Shown here in pieces: positions 11,646 through 21,798 of a DNA stretch of 64,000 nucleotides. A program made the translations under genes and the position numbers. The notes beneath the pieces are model-generated. The model worked only from the letters and a program-made list of their open reading frames with translations, did no database searches and had not been told where the DNA came from. The DNA is taken from NCBI GenBank assembly GCA_022315425.1, contig JAIUPT010000015.1:248001-312000 (forward strand). Direction: 5' to 3'. The stretch's first letter is position 1. Every line of letters starts with the position of its first letter. The DNA is from Pseudevernia furfuracea (lineage: Eukaryota; Ascomycota; Lecanoromycetes; Lecanorales; Parmeliaceae).

Positions 11646-12473
11646 ATGATCCTCATAGGCCTAACCGGCTCCCTCGCCACCGGCAAATCCACCGTCTCCG
11701 CCCTCCTCCACTCCCCCCCCTACAACCTCCCCATCATCGACGCGGACCTCCTCGCCCGCCGCGCCCTCCTCCCCGGCACCCACGCCTACAGCCAGGTCCT
11801 GTCGCGATTCGGCCCCTCGACGCCGGACCTCCTGCAGCCCCTGGACCCGAGCGTCCCCATCGGCGTCGGCGCCAACGCCACGCGCGAGATCAACCGCGCC
11901 GCGCTCGGGCGGCGCGTCTTCGGGGACGCCGAGGCCGTCCGCAGGGACCGCGCCGCGCTCAACGGCATCGTGCACCCCGTGGTGCGCGTGGCGATGGCGC
12001 GGGCGGTGCTGGGCTGTTTCCTCCGAGGGTGCTGGGCCGTGGTGTTGGATGTGCCGCTGCTGTTCGAGGCCGGGCTCGAGGTGTTTGTGTCCGTGGTGCT
12101 GATGGTGGCGGTGTCGGAGCCGGGGGTGCAGATGCGGCGGCTGCGGGGGCGGGACCCGGGGTTGAGTGAGCGGGAGGCGGCGGATCGGGTCGGGAGTCAG
12201 ATGGGGGTGGAGGAGAAGGTGGGCAGGACGCGGGCGAGGGGCGGGGCGAGGGGGAAGGTGGTGCTGAATGATGGGGATAGGGGGGATTTGGAGAGGGAGG
12301 TGGGGAGGGTTATCGGGGAGGTCAAGGGGGAGGGGGGCGGGAGGGCGTGGGGGTGGTGGTTGATGGGGAGTCCGTGTGGGGTGGCGGGGGTGAGTGCGTG
12401 GGAGGTGTATCAGGGGTGGAGGGCGAGGAAGAGGTGGGAGGAGGAAAGGGAGAGGGAGAAGGCGAGGTTGTGA
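11646..12473 (+). CDS. CAB5: Dephospho-CoA kinase (Cab5/CoaE family)
   Basis: A single exon of 275 residues. The product phosphorylates the 3'-hydroxyl of dephospho-CoA, the last step of CoA synthesis. The N-terminus carries the P-loop GSLATGKST (8-16), followed by IIDADLLARR, the conserved DADxxxR segment. EINRAALGRRVFGD and LNGIVHPVVR match the substrate-binding helices, and VVLDVPLLFEAGLE is the family's DVPLLFE motif. A hydrophobic segment and basic tail close the protein (ARKRWEEERERE), as in fungal homologues that sit on mitochondria or ER. Base composition is extreme: the first half is C-rich and the second half G-rich on the coding strand. This creates a long but spurious open frame on the opposite strand. 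Codon choice, not protein content, drives the bias. Confidence 0.92.
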   Translation: MILIGLTGSLATGKSTVSALLHSPPYNLPIIDADLLARRALLPGTHAYSQVLSRFGPSTPDLLQPLDPSVPIGVGANATREINRAALGRRVFGDAEAVRRDRAALNGIVHPVVRVAMARAVLGCFLRGCWAVVLDVPLLFEAGLEVFVSVVLMVAVSEPGVQMRRLRGRDPGLSEREAADRVGSQMGVEEKVGRTRARGGARGKVVLNDGDRGDLEREVGRVIGEVKGEGGGRAWGWWLMGSPCGVAGVSAWEVYQGWRARKRWEEEREREKARL

Positions 12474-13043
12474 TTGATTGGAGACATGGGGAAGGGGGGT
12501 CCGGTGTGGTTCTAGAGGGATTCTATGAGTCTGCAAACCAGAGAAGACGAGGACTCGCTGCCCCTGGAACCAGGCCTTCTTCTTCCATCTCTCTCGGTGC
12601 AGGTGAGGAAGATTGGTCCTAGCGAGATACAAACCTCTTTGCAAAACAGAGCAGCTTCCAATTCTATTCTCGATGTCTGGCTCTGTCCTTGCTTGTTTTA
12701 CAGTCACCAGTCATTCTCAGCCATACGGATCTTGGAGAACGAGATGTGCGGTTCTGTGTTCGAGACTTTGACTATGATATCAGTTCCTTCTGCCGCCCAG
12801 GCAATCATGTGGCCCGGTGTATATAAAGCCAGACATTCTCGTTCTCATTCTTCCGCAGCAAGGTTCTCTTATCGTACATGCATGCACCTCCTTGGTCAGA
12901 TAGTAACACCCTAGAGACTATATAATTGGTGGACGCAATGTGAGGATTACTCAAGCCTTGACATATATCTTCTCTGTTACGCCAAGTGCTGACTGGCCCT
13001 TTTTAGCCGTCATGCCAACACCGTTTCTCCAGCATCCTTAGCG
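12474..13043. other. Intergenic region, nothing recognised
   Basis: Short open frames here lack conservation clues or splice-linked continuation. It probably holds the 3' end of the CoA gene and the promoter of the following small gene. Confidence 0.45.
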
Positions 13044-13417
13044 ATGTCTTATAGAACACAGGGTCAAGAGCGGTCATCAGAAAGACAGATCGACCTCCTA
13101 GACGACCCTGAGGTCAGTGCGACCGCGTCTATTGCTTACATATCGGAAAGGGTAGGTCATCATCTGTGCGAACAGCAAAAACTCGTTCACACTGATCCGA
13201 ATCCACTCAGCTTGCCACCGTCAAAGCAGCCAACCCAAATCCTATAGATAGTACCCTCTACCTCTCAGTTCCTCCACCAGAAACTCGCCCGAGTCAGTCT
13301 CATGCGCGCACTCGCGAGTTGAGAATCTACCGGGCTCCCAAGTCAAATAATCAAGTGCTGATGGAAAGAAATAGGAGGAGTGTCCCTCAACAGTTGGGTT
13401 TATATATAGAGCGATGA
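13044..13417 (+). CDS. Small hypothetical protein, two exons
   Basis: Exons 13044-13151 and 13211-13417 join through a 59-base intron (GTAGGT..CAG) to give 104 residues. The first exon reads MSYRTQGQERSSERQIDLL and ends YISER; the second begins LATVKAANPNP and ends GLYIER. The composition is polar with a predicted helical first half and a basic second half. I do not recognise a family. Support is a clear ATG, a proper donor and acceptor, and an open second exon that lies only in the spliced frame. It lies tail to tail with the dehydrogenase gene at 13643-14989. It could still be chance. Confidence 0.45.
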
Positions 13418-13642
13418 ATAGATAGGTGTCACTACCGCGCTCCTTCGTCATTTTTGAGTCTGATGGAGAATGTATAGATAGATAGCAGATAAGTGTAAGG
13501 TTGAGAGTCGAGACTAGAGCAGCAGCAGCAGCAGAGAGTCGCATTGAATGAATGCACAAATGCCTGCACGCATGGGCCGGATTTCAGTAGGATCGGTTAT
13601 GTCACATCATAAGCAAATGCTAGTTGTGAGATATGAGCCCAC

Positions 13643-14989
13643 TCACCTCAACTGTCTATGAAATTCCTGCAAAGCCGCCGACGAGAGGAACAGCGGATAC
13701 TTCAGCTCCCCGGCCTTTGCTACTGCGTTCATCTACACCCACCGTTAGCTCGGTCTCCACAAGTTCGTCCAATTGAAAGATGCAGCACTCACTAAACGAT
13801 TCCGAATTTTTTCAACGCCCTCCACGCGATTCAATCCCCACCCTCCTTTCTTCATCTGCGGAAAGTACTTCTCAAAAACCTCACTCGCGCCCGCGGCATT
13901 ACTCACAACATCATGCATCAAGTCCACATCGATCCCTAAAACTTCACAAAACGCCATTGCCTCGCTCATGGTAGCGAGATGGACCCCAACCATTAAATCC
14001 TCGATATCACCCGGACAAATCCCACCCCTTGCCCCTCCATCACCCACCTCCGCCTGCCCAGCCCGTTCCCTCACAAGCTCCGGCCTCCCAGGTAGAAACA
14101 ACCTCACAACAACGCAATCATCCTCAGCACCCCACCCGGCACTAATCGCACTCTTATACAACTGCTCCGCCACCCCCACCATCGGCAGCGGAAACCTCTC
14201 TTCCCCCGCCGTAGCAGTAACAATCCCCACATCCTTCGCGATGATCGTCACCGCACTATACCTCCCCCGTCCCGGATCCAGCATAAACGGCACCCGGTTC
14301 CCAAACATCCAACTCGCCCCCTCGCCCCGACATAGCTCCCCGAAGACGCGCTCCGTGTCCAACCCCGCCGCGGCAGCCAGTCCCATCGCCTCGCTCGCCA
14401 TGCCGATGTTCACCCCCGCGAAGATCTGATGGATCAGTTTCGCCTTGCTGCCGCCGCCCAGCCCGCCGGGCACGTGGTACAGTTTTCTGCCATCGCTCAA
14501 GCCGGCGAGGATGGATTGGACGTGCGGCGCGAAGAGCGCTTTGTCGTCGCCGGAAGAGAAGATGGACAGGGAGCCATTGGCGGCGCGGGCGGCGCCGCCG
14601 GAGACGGGGGCGTCGATGAGGCGGATATCCGATCTGCCCAGCTCGTGGAGCTGCTTCTCGAGATGCTTTATGTAGGCGGGCGCGACGGTCGAGCAGATGA
14701 TGATGGTGGCGCTGTTCTTGAGACCGTCGACGGCGCCGGTGATGGGGTCGAACAGGAGAGGTGTGGCTTGGAGGTGGTTCGCGACCATGACGATCATCAT
14801 GTCGACGTCTTTGGCTGCTTCCCGGGGCGTGTTGGCTGAGCCACCACCTTCGGATACTAGTTTCAGCATGGAGGGTTGGTAGATGTCGTAGCCGATTATG
14901 GGGAAGCCGGCGCGCAGGAGGTGAGAGGCCATGCCGTAGCCCATTGCGCCGAGGCCGGCGAAGAGGATGGTGGGTTTGGGGTTAGACAT
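13643..14989 (-). CDS. NAD-dependent dehydrogenase of the 6PGDH / 3-hydroxyisobutyrate dehydrogenase family
   Basis: Exon 1 14989-13793 and exon 2 13732-13643 (60-base intron, GTGAGT..TAG) give 428 residues. The N-terminus is the Rossmann motif GLGAMGYGMASHLL, then IIICSTVAP, and the substrate motif DAPVSGGAARAANGSL. GGGSKAKLIHQIFAGVNIG carries the likely catalytic lysine helix. After the first C-terminal helical domain (ending WGAEDDCVVVRLF) a second, partial copy of that domain follows (VGVHLATMSEAMAFCEVLG... and, in exon 2, KAGELKYPLFLSSAALQEF). This layout matches fungal members with duplicated C-terminal domains, some linked to four-carbon sugar-acid metabolism. The exact substrate is unknown. 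The stop follows shortly after the second domain, and TTGAGGTGAGT there could instead be a donor to another exon. Confidence 0.82.
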
Positions 14990-15597
14990 GTTGGAAGGGT
15001 TGTGGAAGAATCAAAAAATGACAAAGTTGAAGTTCGAGTTGAAAAAGTAGAAGTTAATTATATCGCTGGGAATCAAAAGTTGAAACTTCCCCACTTCTGA
15101 CGTAGACCATCTTCTCTTGCTACGGAAAGTGAAGAGGGAAGAGGGTGAGTGTTGTGCAATTCATGTAATTACATGAGCTCTTCTTCGCATATCGGCCGTT
15201 CCATACAGCTGCTACAGTCACAACTTTTACACATGATCCATAAGAGTCAAGGAACAATAGGGGAAGAGGAAATTCTAGGCTAACCAAGTCTGGTCTAGGG
15301 TCTATTGACGACATCTAAGCACTATGCACCAATGGGTGTGCAATCACCGCCGTAAAGGCAAACTTTCCTTGCGCTACAGCCAGAAATTGGCAGACTTCGC
15401 CGCCCGAGCATCCCAATTTCCAAGCAGGCGGCCTGCACGAGACTGATGTTACGAGAGTCGAGAACTGTCTGTACCTGATGCTTTGAAATCCGATTTAACG
15501 CTTTCTCCACAACATGACACGATTGCAACTTTCATCCCCAGTGGAAATACTCTTAGATCTGTCGCATGTCGTTCAGGCCTTCGCAAGGATTTGTCCA
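14990..15597. other. Intergenic region between dehydrogenase and insulysin genes
   Basis: The 5' leader of the dehydrogenase gene and the 3' end of the insulysin gene face each other here. No convincing gene or RNA was found. Confidence 0.5.
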
Positions 15598-18500
15598 CTA
15601 CAGCTTTGGCTCCGTATCCAAGAACTCACTCAAATCGGTTACAGGTTTGCGCCCTGCTGTCAGCTGTAGCCCAGCTTTGAATTCGCGCACGTTCTCGATG
15701 AGTATACTCTTCTTGACAGGTGGTGCCTCGGGCAATCCCTCCACTCCATCCACTCCGTCGACGGATTGCTTAACTTCGATGCCTAGACTGGGTAAGACGG
15801 TACCGAGCAGTTGCTGCCCTTGCGCCAAGGCATCGTTAGCCTCCTCTTCAGCCATCTCGGCGTCTTCATTAAGATATCTGGCGACAGCATCGATAATGCC
15901 GGCTTGGTCTCCACCCGCAACGTCCACACCATGAAAACGTTTGATGAGCTTTTCTCGGTCGGCATCAATCCCCATGGCGGTCAAGTATTTCACAAGCGTA
16001 GTCAGAACCTTCTCTTTTTGTTCAGCTGGGGATATTTTGCCAGCGACATCTTTAGGTGACGATTGCGCGATCATGTGTACTGAGAGTTTGGCACGAGACG
16101 GCGAGGTCGGGTTGATGTAATGGTTGAAAAACTCCACGAGGTCGGACTTGGTCAATGGCTTAAGGTGCGAGACGTCGTGTTCTCTTGCCAAGAAGTCGAA
16201 ATATTCGTTGCTGATGTGGCTCCAAAACCGAGAGCTTTCCTGGTCAAGGTTCTTGATCTTCTCCAGCCGTTTCGCAATAAGACTGCTCTTATGGCTCTCA
16301 AAGTCTTCCGCCGACATCGCTTGCAGCGACTTCCCAAAATGTGCTAAAAATGCATTGATCCGTTCCTCAAGATAATCCGTCGCTCTCTCGGACTGGATGA
16401 TCACTCTGTAACCCATGGTCGTTGCTTGCATCTTTACGCCCGTAAAGACAATGTAGCCAAGCTGTTCCTTCGTTCGCAGTTGATCAAAACCTGCCTCTTC
16501 GGTCATCTGCCCTAAAAGTAGGAGCTTCGCTCTCAAGACCCTGTCAACAACGTCTCCAACAAAGACATAATACTCAATGCAGTGATTGACATTTGCGGGG
16601 TCGCCTAACTTCCGCTGGAGCGTATAGTCGCTACCTGGCAGGAGTATTGAATCCCTGACCATTTGCCACTGGGTCACAGGCAACGCTCGTGGTTTGAGCG
16701 TAGACTCGACCAGGTCTGTTATTCGAAGAGCATCTTCCTTGTAAATGTTTCCATGACAGAGTACCTCAAGATGTACTTGACGAAGCAGTTGGGGATAGAA
16801 ACATGACATGTCCTCAGGGGTGAGATGGGCAACCTCAGCTAAATATTGTTCATTGATCCATGCTTTATCGGAACTGAGCCATGTGATAAATTCGCCGACT
16901 TGGTGATAGGGCTGCTGGAAATCCCAGTTGCGATAGCCCCTTAGTAGTCGCTCCTTCACGATCTTGAATCTATCCGGCTTCACTTCTAGGTCACGCATGG
17001 TCACGAGGACCTTCTCCAATAGCACGGATATCTTATCGTTGTATCCACTCACATCTATTCCGATTCCAACGTTGTAGTCCCCGAGCTCATATTCGAGACC
17101 GGCTATCTCGGCATCGTATGAGTACTCACCAAGAGCGTCTTTTACAAGCTGACAGAATATCCTCGTCTTAACAGAGGTTGATGGGAGTACTGTTGCAAGA
17201 GGGTTCCTCAGTGTGACAAAAACATTTGCCCTAGGGACCCAGAATTTATCATCCTTCTTCCACCAAGTGCGAACAAGTTCATCGTTGCGAATGAGTTTTG
17301 GGGCCTTCAGGATCTCTGCGATCTCCTTTTTCTCAACCGTCAGCTTTGACGGTATGAATTCGTTCTTGTGAGGCAGGTGTAGCTCTGTGATTCGGTCTTC
17401 TGATGTGACCTCTTCAGCTTTCTTAACAGCAGCGGCAAAGTCAGGACTGATTTGTTCGACTTTGTACTCTGTTCCGTACCACTTCTCTTTCATGGGCCAT
17501 TCACCAGGATATTTTTGGCTGACGATGGTGAGCCTGTAATTGTCTGCCTTGAGATATCCTAGGGCTGTGCTTATGGCGTCCCCATCGAACTTCCGTATCA
17601 GGTCTGTGGCACTAAGAAGCCACTTTCGAGGCAGAGGCTTCTGCATTGTACTACACATTGTCCTGACGAAATTGGTCGCCGAGCTCTTCTCCTGGAACTT
17701 GAAGTCAACCTCTGACATGCCCTTGACCTCGTCGACAATCCATTCCTGAGGTGGACTCTCCTTGATCAAAGATATGTACTGGAATACCACTTCCACAATC
17801 TCCCGATAGACCTTCAGACCCTCCTCAGTAAGCTTGATTGAGATTTGGAAAAGCGCGGACCCAGGGCACACAGACGATGGCCCTGCGGAAAGGCCATTGG
17901 CCCATCCTTTGGCCTTGGTGTATGCAAGGATACTGCCCGGACCTTCGTGCCCAATAAGGTGACTAATGTAGCGGCTTGGCTGTGATTCGTACAAATTCTC
18001 CTCGTCTTGATATGGAAAGCAAATGTCCAGTGTTCGCTGGTCCATGACGGGTTTCGCAAAGATTTGTGTCATCAACTCATCTTTCGTTAACGGTTGCAGT
18101 CCATCCCATCGCTTCTGCGGCAGATCCTTATTGTGAACACCTGCGAACAATTGACCGACCCACGTCTCTAATTCATCCAAGGACTCCTTTCCCAGCACCA
18201 CCAGCTTCATTCGATTCGCCGAGTAGTGCTTGTCATGGAACTGTATAAACTCCTTCCGCACATCTACGCCTCTTTTCCTGGGCTCATCTCTGAGCGTTTC
18301 TAGATTGCCTGTAGAGAAATGATGGTAGGGATGCTTCTTGCTTGAGAGGGACTTGCTGAGCTGCGATAACCGCCAATTGTCGCTTTGTAGATTTTTCTTG
18401 TTCTCTGAGTCGACTGCCTTGAGTTCTCGGTCGAGAGTAGAGGAGAGAAAGAGGGGTGATATGAAGAATTGGGCGAATCGATCAAGGGCTCCGTAAAGCG

Positions 18501-19086
18501 GCGACGATGAGGCGCCATTGGTGATGTTCCTGGAATCAGTTTCTTTAGATGCGGCTACTTCGAAGTAGTAATTCGTCTCCGTTGCTGCGGTATAGGCATT
18601 GGAGTATCCGGAATGGGCTGAGAGGTATTCATTGTAGTCGTTCTCTTTGGGGTACTGGTGGCAATCAGCAACTGTTAAAGCTTAACCCGTAAGACATACC
18701 TTTTTCGTGCCCATGAAGAGGAGATGCTCCACAGCGTGGGCCATGCCTGGCATATCATCTGCATCGCTAAAGCTTCCAACGTTGACGTTGACAGCAGCGC
18801 CAGCTTTGTCTGTATCAGGGTCGTGGACGAGAAGGGCTTCGAGCTTATTTGGCAGTCTTATGACACGGTAGGACCTATCGTCGAGTGCTGGAGCATCCAA
18901 TTCGTCTGCAACGCGCTCTATGGGAGCCATCCTGGCAAAGGATCGTGTGGGTGATGTCCCGAAGCGGAGTCGTGGAGCGAGTGTTCTCGCAGTGAGTGTT
19001 GCGCCGGGAGAGAACGCTGGCCCATGCAGCACAGAGCTCGCGAGGATGACAGAACGAGCGTAGAGACGAGATCCCACAATAGACAT
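15598..19086 (-). CDS. STE23: Insulysin-type M16A metallopeptidase (Ste23/IDE homologue)
   Basis: Two exons, 19086-18700 and 18654-15598 (45-base intron, GTATGT..CAG), give 1147 residues. The inverted zinc motif HAVEH lies at 117-121, followed in exon 2 by YPKENDYNEYLSAHSGYSNA and the downstream glutamate in ELKAVDSENKKN. The following stretches HPYHHFSTGN, NRMKLVVLG and the EQLGYIVFTG block of the C-terminal half match the whole family, so all four M16 domains are present. These enzymes degrade short peptides in a closed chamber; yeast Ste23 also processes a-factor precursor. The first 52 residues are rich in Arg/Ser/Ala and look like a mitochondrial presequence. A second in-frame Met (residue 53, base 18930) starts MAPIERVADELD, so two forms with different locations are possible. 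Confidence 0.95.
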
Positions 19087-19601
19087 GTAGTCACAACGAA
19101 GGAGGAAGGAGCTGCGACAACAAGGTCCTCACTCCTCCATCTGATCCCTGATCCCTGGCCATTTGTGATTCGTCAGTAGTGCCGGAGCGATCGTACTCGT
19201 AGGGCTGAGCTGAAAATTTCCCCGAGACATGTAATTTTACGGAGTAACCTTCACTTTTGTATGCATACCATCTTTATCTTAGTTCTTTCCACTTCTGCGT
19301 ACGTAGCATGAGCCTTTTCATGCTACAGCTAGACAATTACTAATGTGCAGCTTGAGAAGATGGCATAAGCTACGTCCTATATCTCGAAAACTTCTCATCT
19401 CTGCACTTACGGATCCAAACGGAACTTCGAGGTCTGCTATGGGGTGACTGTAGGTCCCAAGAATGCTTCTGAGAAGGACTGCTCCCCTATCTTCAGTTGA
19501 GATCCAACAGCCCACCGCACGGCCTCCACAATATCCACGCTTGTTATTTTGCTGGAAACGCTGCCATCCTCGTCAATGGACACATTAAAGACCTCTTCGT
19601 G
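19087..19601. other. Intergenic region upstream of insulysin gene
   Basis: Likely promoter of the insulysin gene (minus strand). Nothing else recognised. Confidence 0.45.
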
Positions 19602-19883
19602 ATGACCGAAACATCTCCCGATCCGCCACTAAAGTGCCCACATGATCGTTCCGTCTACCGTGCGTGCGTCTGCACTGAGGTTTGCGGTCCCTTTGGAGCT
19701 AGGACTTTGATCCGCGGGCCTCACGCTCGTACTTTTGAGGGCGCGATGCAGGGCTTGGAGCATGAAGTAGCGAGGAAGTTGGGTCTGAAGGGTAACTCGG
19801 CCGCTGGAGATTCGAAGTGGCTGTTGGAGTCCCTCGATGGGTGGTGGGCAAGGCCTCGAGACTCAACAGATTCGTCGAACTGA
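19602..19883 (+). CDS. Possible small Cys-containing hypothetical protein
   Basis: A 93-residue frame starts at ATG 19602 (METs upstream in frame at 19497 are less likely). It contains four cysteines in CPHDRSVYRACVCTEVCG, and a polar helix EGAMQGLEHEVARKLGLKG. No known family. Isolated between two supported genes, with no intron. Coding status rests only on the frame and its ordinary amino acid composition. Confidence 0.3.
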   Translation: MTETSPDPPLKCPHDRSVYRACVCTEVCGPFGARTLIRGPHARTFEGAMQGLEHEVARKLGLKGNSAAGDSKWLLESLDGWWARPRDSTDSSN

Positions 19884-20427
19884 GTTTCAAGAACACGGAT
19901 TGTCATGATTATGGACTGGTTCGAGAATGGAATAGCGGAGCGATAATCAGCGTGGCCGATAGCAGACAGACGTCACAAGGCTATTTTTTGTTGTATCGCT
20001 TGCAAAGGTGCCATTACTGGCTAGAGATAGGCATTAGAGCATGCGAGCTTACAGACGACCGCTTAGGTCTACGCAAAATTGCTGCTGAACAGAATCCGAA
20101 ACAAGCTTACACTTCCCTCCTTCTCTGACTTTCTTGGCCGTGATAATGCAAATTCCCTCAAACGATATCACGCGAGGAATCTACATCAAGATCGCAATCT
20201 CGGGACTCCGCGGGGAAACATAAATCTGCAAGATTTCTGAATACCAACGTCAACCCCAGATATCATTTCACCCGCCAGCTCGATTACAAGCATAGCCTTA
20301 GTTGGACTGTGCGCCCGGCTCGAAAACATACAGGTGCGGACCCATCTCGTCGGTCTTTCGGAATTCCGTCCTAAGCACAGGTAGCGTTAGCTTCAAACGA
20401 TCAGAAAGGCCCTCGCCTCCAAGAAAC
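19884..20427. other. Intergenic region, nothing recognised
   Basis: No supported gene or RNA; lies beyond the 3' end of the F-box-like gene on the minus strand. Confidence 0.45.
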
Positions 20428-21297
20428 TCACATCCTCTCTCGATCCTCTTCCGCCTCTACAGTATCGCAGACCATCGCCCGCCATTTCCCAGATCTCACA
20501 TTATTCCGCACGAAACTCTCGGAATACCGCTCAAGACACAACACCGTCCTGATACCACTCCGCTCCATCGTCTCAAGAAGGCGAGCAGTAGATTTACCCC
20601 AGCTCATAGGCCGCTCGCTAGAAACGTCATAATTCGGCGACATTTCATGGAGCTCACCCGAAATATACACGGTCTTGAGATTTGGCAGCGAATTAAGCGA
20701 TGCGAAATATCGCTGGCGTTGCTGGGTCCTCGAGCTAAAAGCCTCTCCTTCACTGATGAATAGATGAGCGAAAGCGATCGACGCACGCCACTCTGTGCTG
20801 GTCTTGGATGAAATTTTCATGAAGACTTCCATGTTGCCTGAAAGATTGAATTCGCATGTCCAGAGGAGGTCAGCACGCAAGCGCCGATTGACATGTGCGA
20901 GGTCGAGAAAGCGTCGGCAGGAATCCGTCGGCCGGACCTGGAATGCCAATTCCATCTCGCCTATTACTCTGCTCAATCTTATAATGGCACGACAATGACG
21001 GATGATGGGCGGGAAGCGAATGAGCTTTTCCTCTTCAATCCTTTTGGAAAGGGCGGATGCTGTGCTCTGGATCTGCTGTATCATTTCTGCGACCTTCGCG
21101 CTACCTGATCGATTGTGCTCTTCAAGCAAGCGTGCGGTTTTCAAGGCTTGTTGGGTGGGGCGGGTGATACGGTCACTGCCCCTTTGTTGTTGTGCTATCT
21201 TCAGCGTGCAGAAATGGCTGTCGTGGGCGTTGAAGTAGTACGAGTATATGTGCATGCGTAGCTCGAATGGTAGGGCACTGAAACGATCCATGGCCAT
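20428..21297 (-). CDS. F-box-like domain hypothetical protein
   Basis: A single exon of 289 residues starting MAMDRFSALPFELRMHIYSYYF. The ALPFELRMHIY pattern is the common fungal variant of the F-box helix, which usually binds Skp1 in SCF ubiquitin ligases. The rest is helical with a short cluster DSCRRFLDLAHVNRRLR, a typical second segment in these proteins, and a strand-like region LPNLKTVYISGEL. No substrate-binding repeat (LRR or WD40) is visible. Divergent from MCM5; the two starts are 501 bases apart. Confidence 0.65.
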   Translation of the reverse strand: MAMDRFSALPFELRMHIYSYYFNAHDSHFCTLKIAQQQRGSDRITRPTQQALKTARLLEEHNRSGSAKVAEMIQQIQSTASALSKRIEEEKLIRFPPIIRHCRAIIRLSRVIGEMELAFQVRPTDSCRRFLDLAHVNRRLRADLLWTCEFNLSGNMEVFMKISSKTSTEWRASIAFAHLFISEGEAFSSRTQQRQRYFASLNSLPNLKTVYISGELHEMSPNYDVSSERPMSWGKSTARLLETMERSGIRTVLCLERYSESFVRNNVRSGKWRAMVCDTVEAEEDRERM

Positions 21298-21692
21298 AAG
21301 TAAGATATGGTGTCATGAAAAGAAAGGATGGCGGTTCTTAAGATGGGTGATGCCTCTGTCCCTTGCTTTGATGGCGATTTAGGCATCATTGATATATGCT
21401 GACCCCTTGCTGCTGACCCCTTGCATAGAAAAGTTAGCCTCAAACAAGATAGTAGCTTACTACCAGTAGATAACCCGATCTATACATTTCACGGCCAGAG
21501 TCACTTGAACGGTGAAACTGCGTTGCTTCACACCCAATCTTCCTGTAGCAATTGGATTGATCCATAGATCAAATAGGCAAGACGTTTGTCGATATAGACC
21601 AGGCACCAAGGCGCCAAGGCGAAAAAGAGTGGGGCTTCCGAAATGAGCACGTGACCTGCACTCCGGCTGAACCTCGGGCCAAAAACCACTTT

Positions 21693-21711
21693 ACGCGTCG
21701 ATAATACGCGT
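21693..21711. promoter_or_regulatory. Two MCB (ACGCGT) boxes in the MCM5 promoter
   Basis: ACGCGT occurs at 21693-21698 and 21706-21711, 88-106 bases before the MCM5 start codon. In yeasts ACGCGT binds MBF (Mbp1/Swi6 type), which drives G1/S transcription of replication genes. Closely spaced palindromic copies before a replication gene fit this role; binding here is inferred. Confidence 0.6.
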
Positions 21712-21798
21712 TCCTCACGGCGCGATATCCCACTTCTCCTCGTCCATCAGTCCTCTCTTGCTCATCGACTTCAATCAAACGGCACATAAACGTCGAAA

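Noticed and set aside
11661..12707. Open frame of 348 codons on the minus strand across the dephospho-CoA kinase gene
   Set aside because: Pro/His/Arg-rich product created by the C/G bias of the true gene; no ATG context or motif, and the plus-strand gene is clearly conserved.
14429..14839. Plus-strand open frame inside the dehydrogenase gene
   Set aside because: Gly/Asp-rich shadow of a G-rich strand; the minus-strand Rossmann protein explains the sequence.
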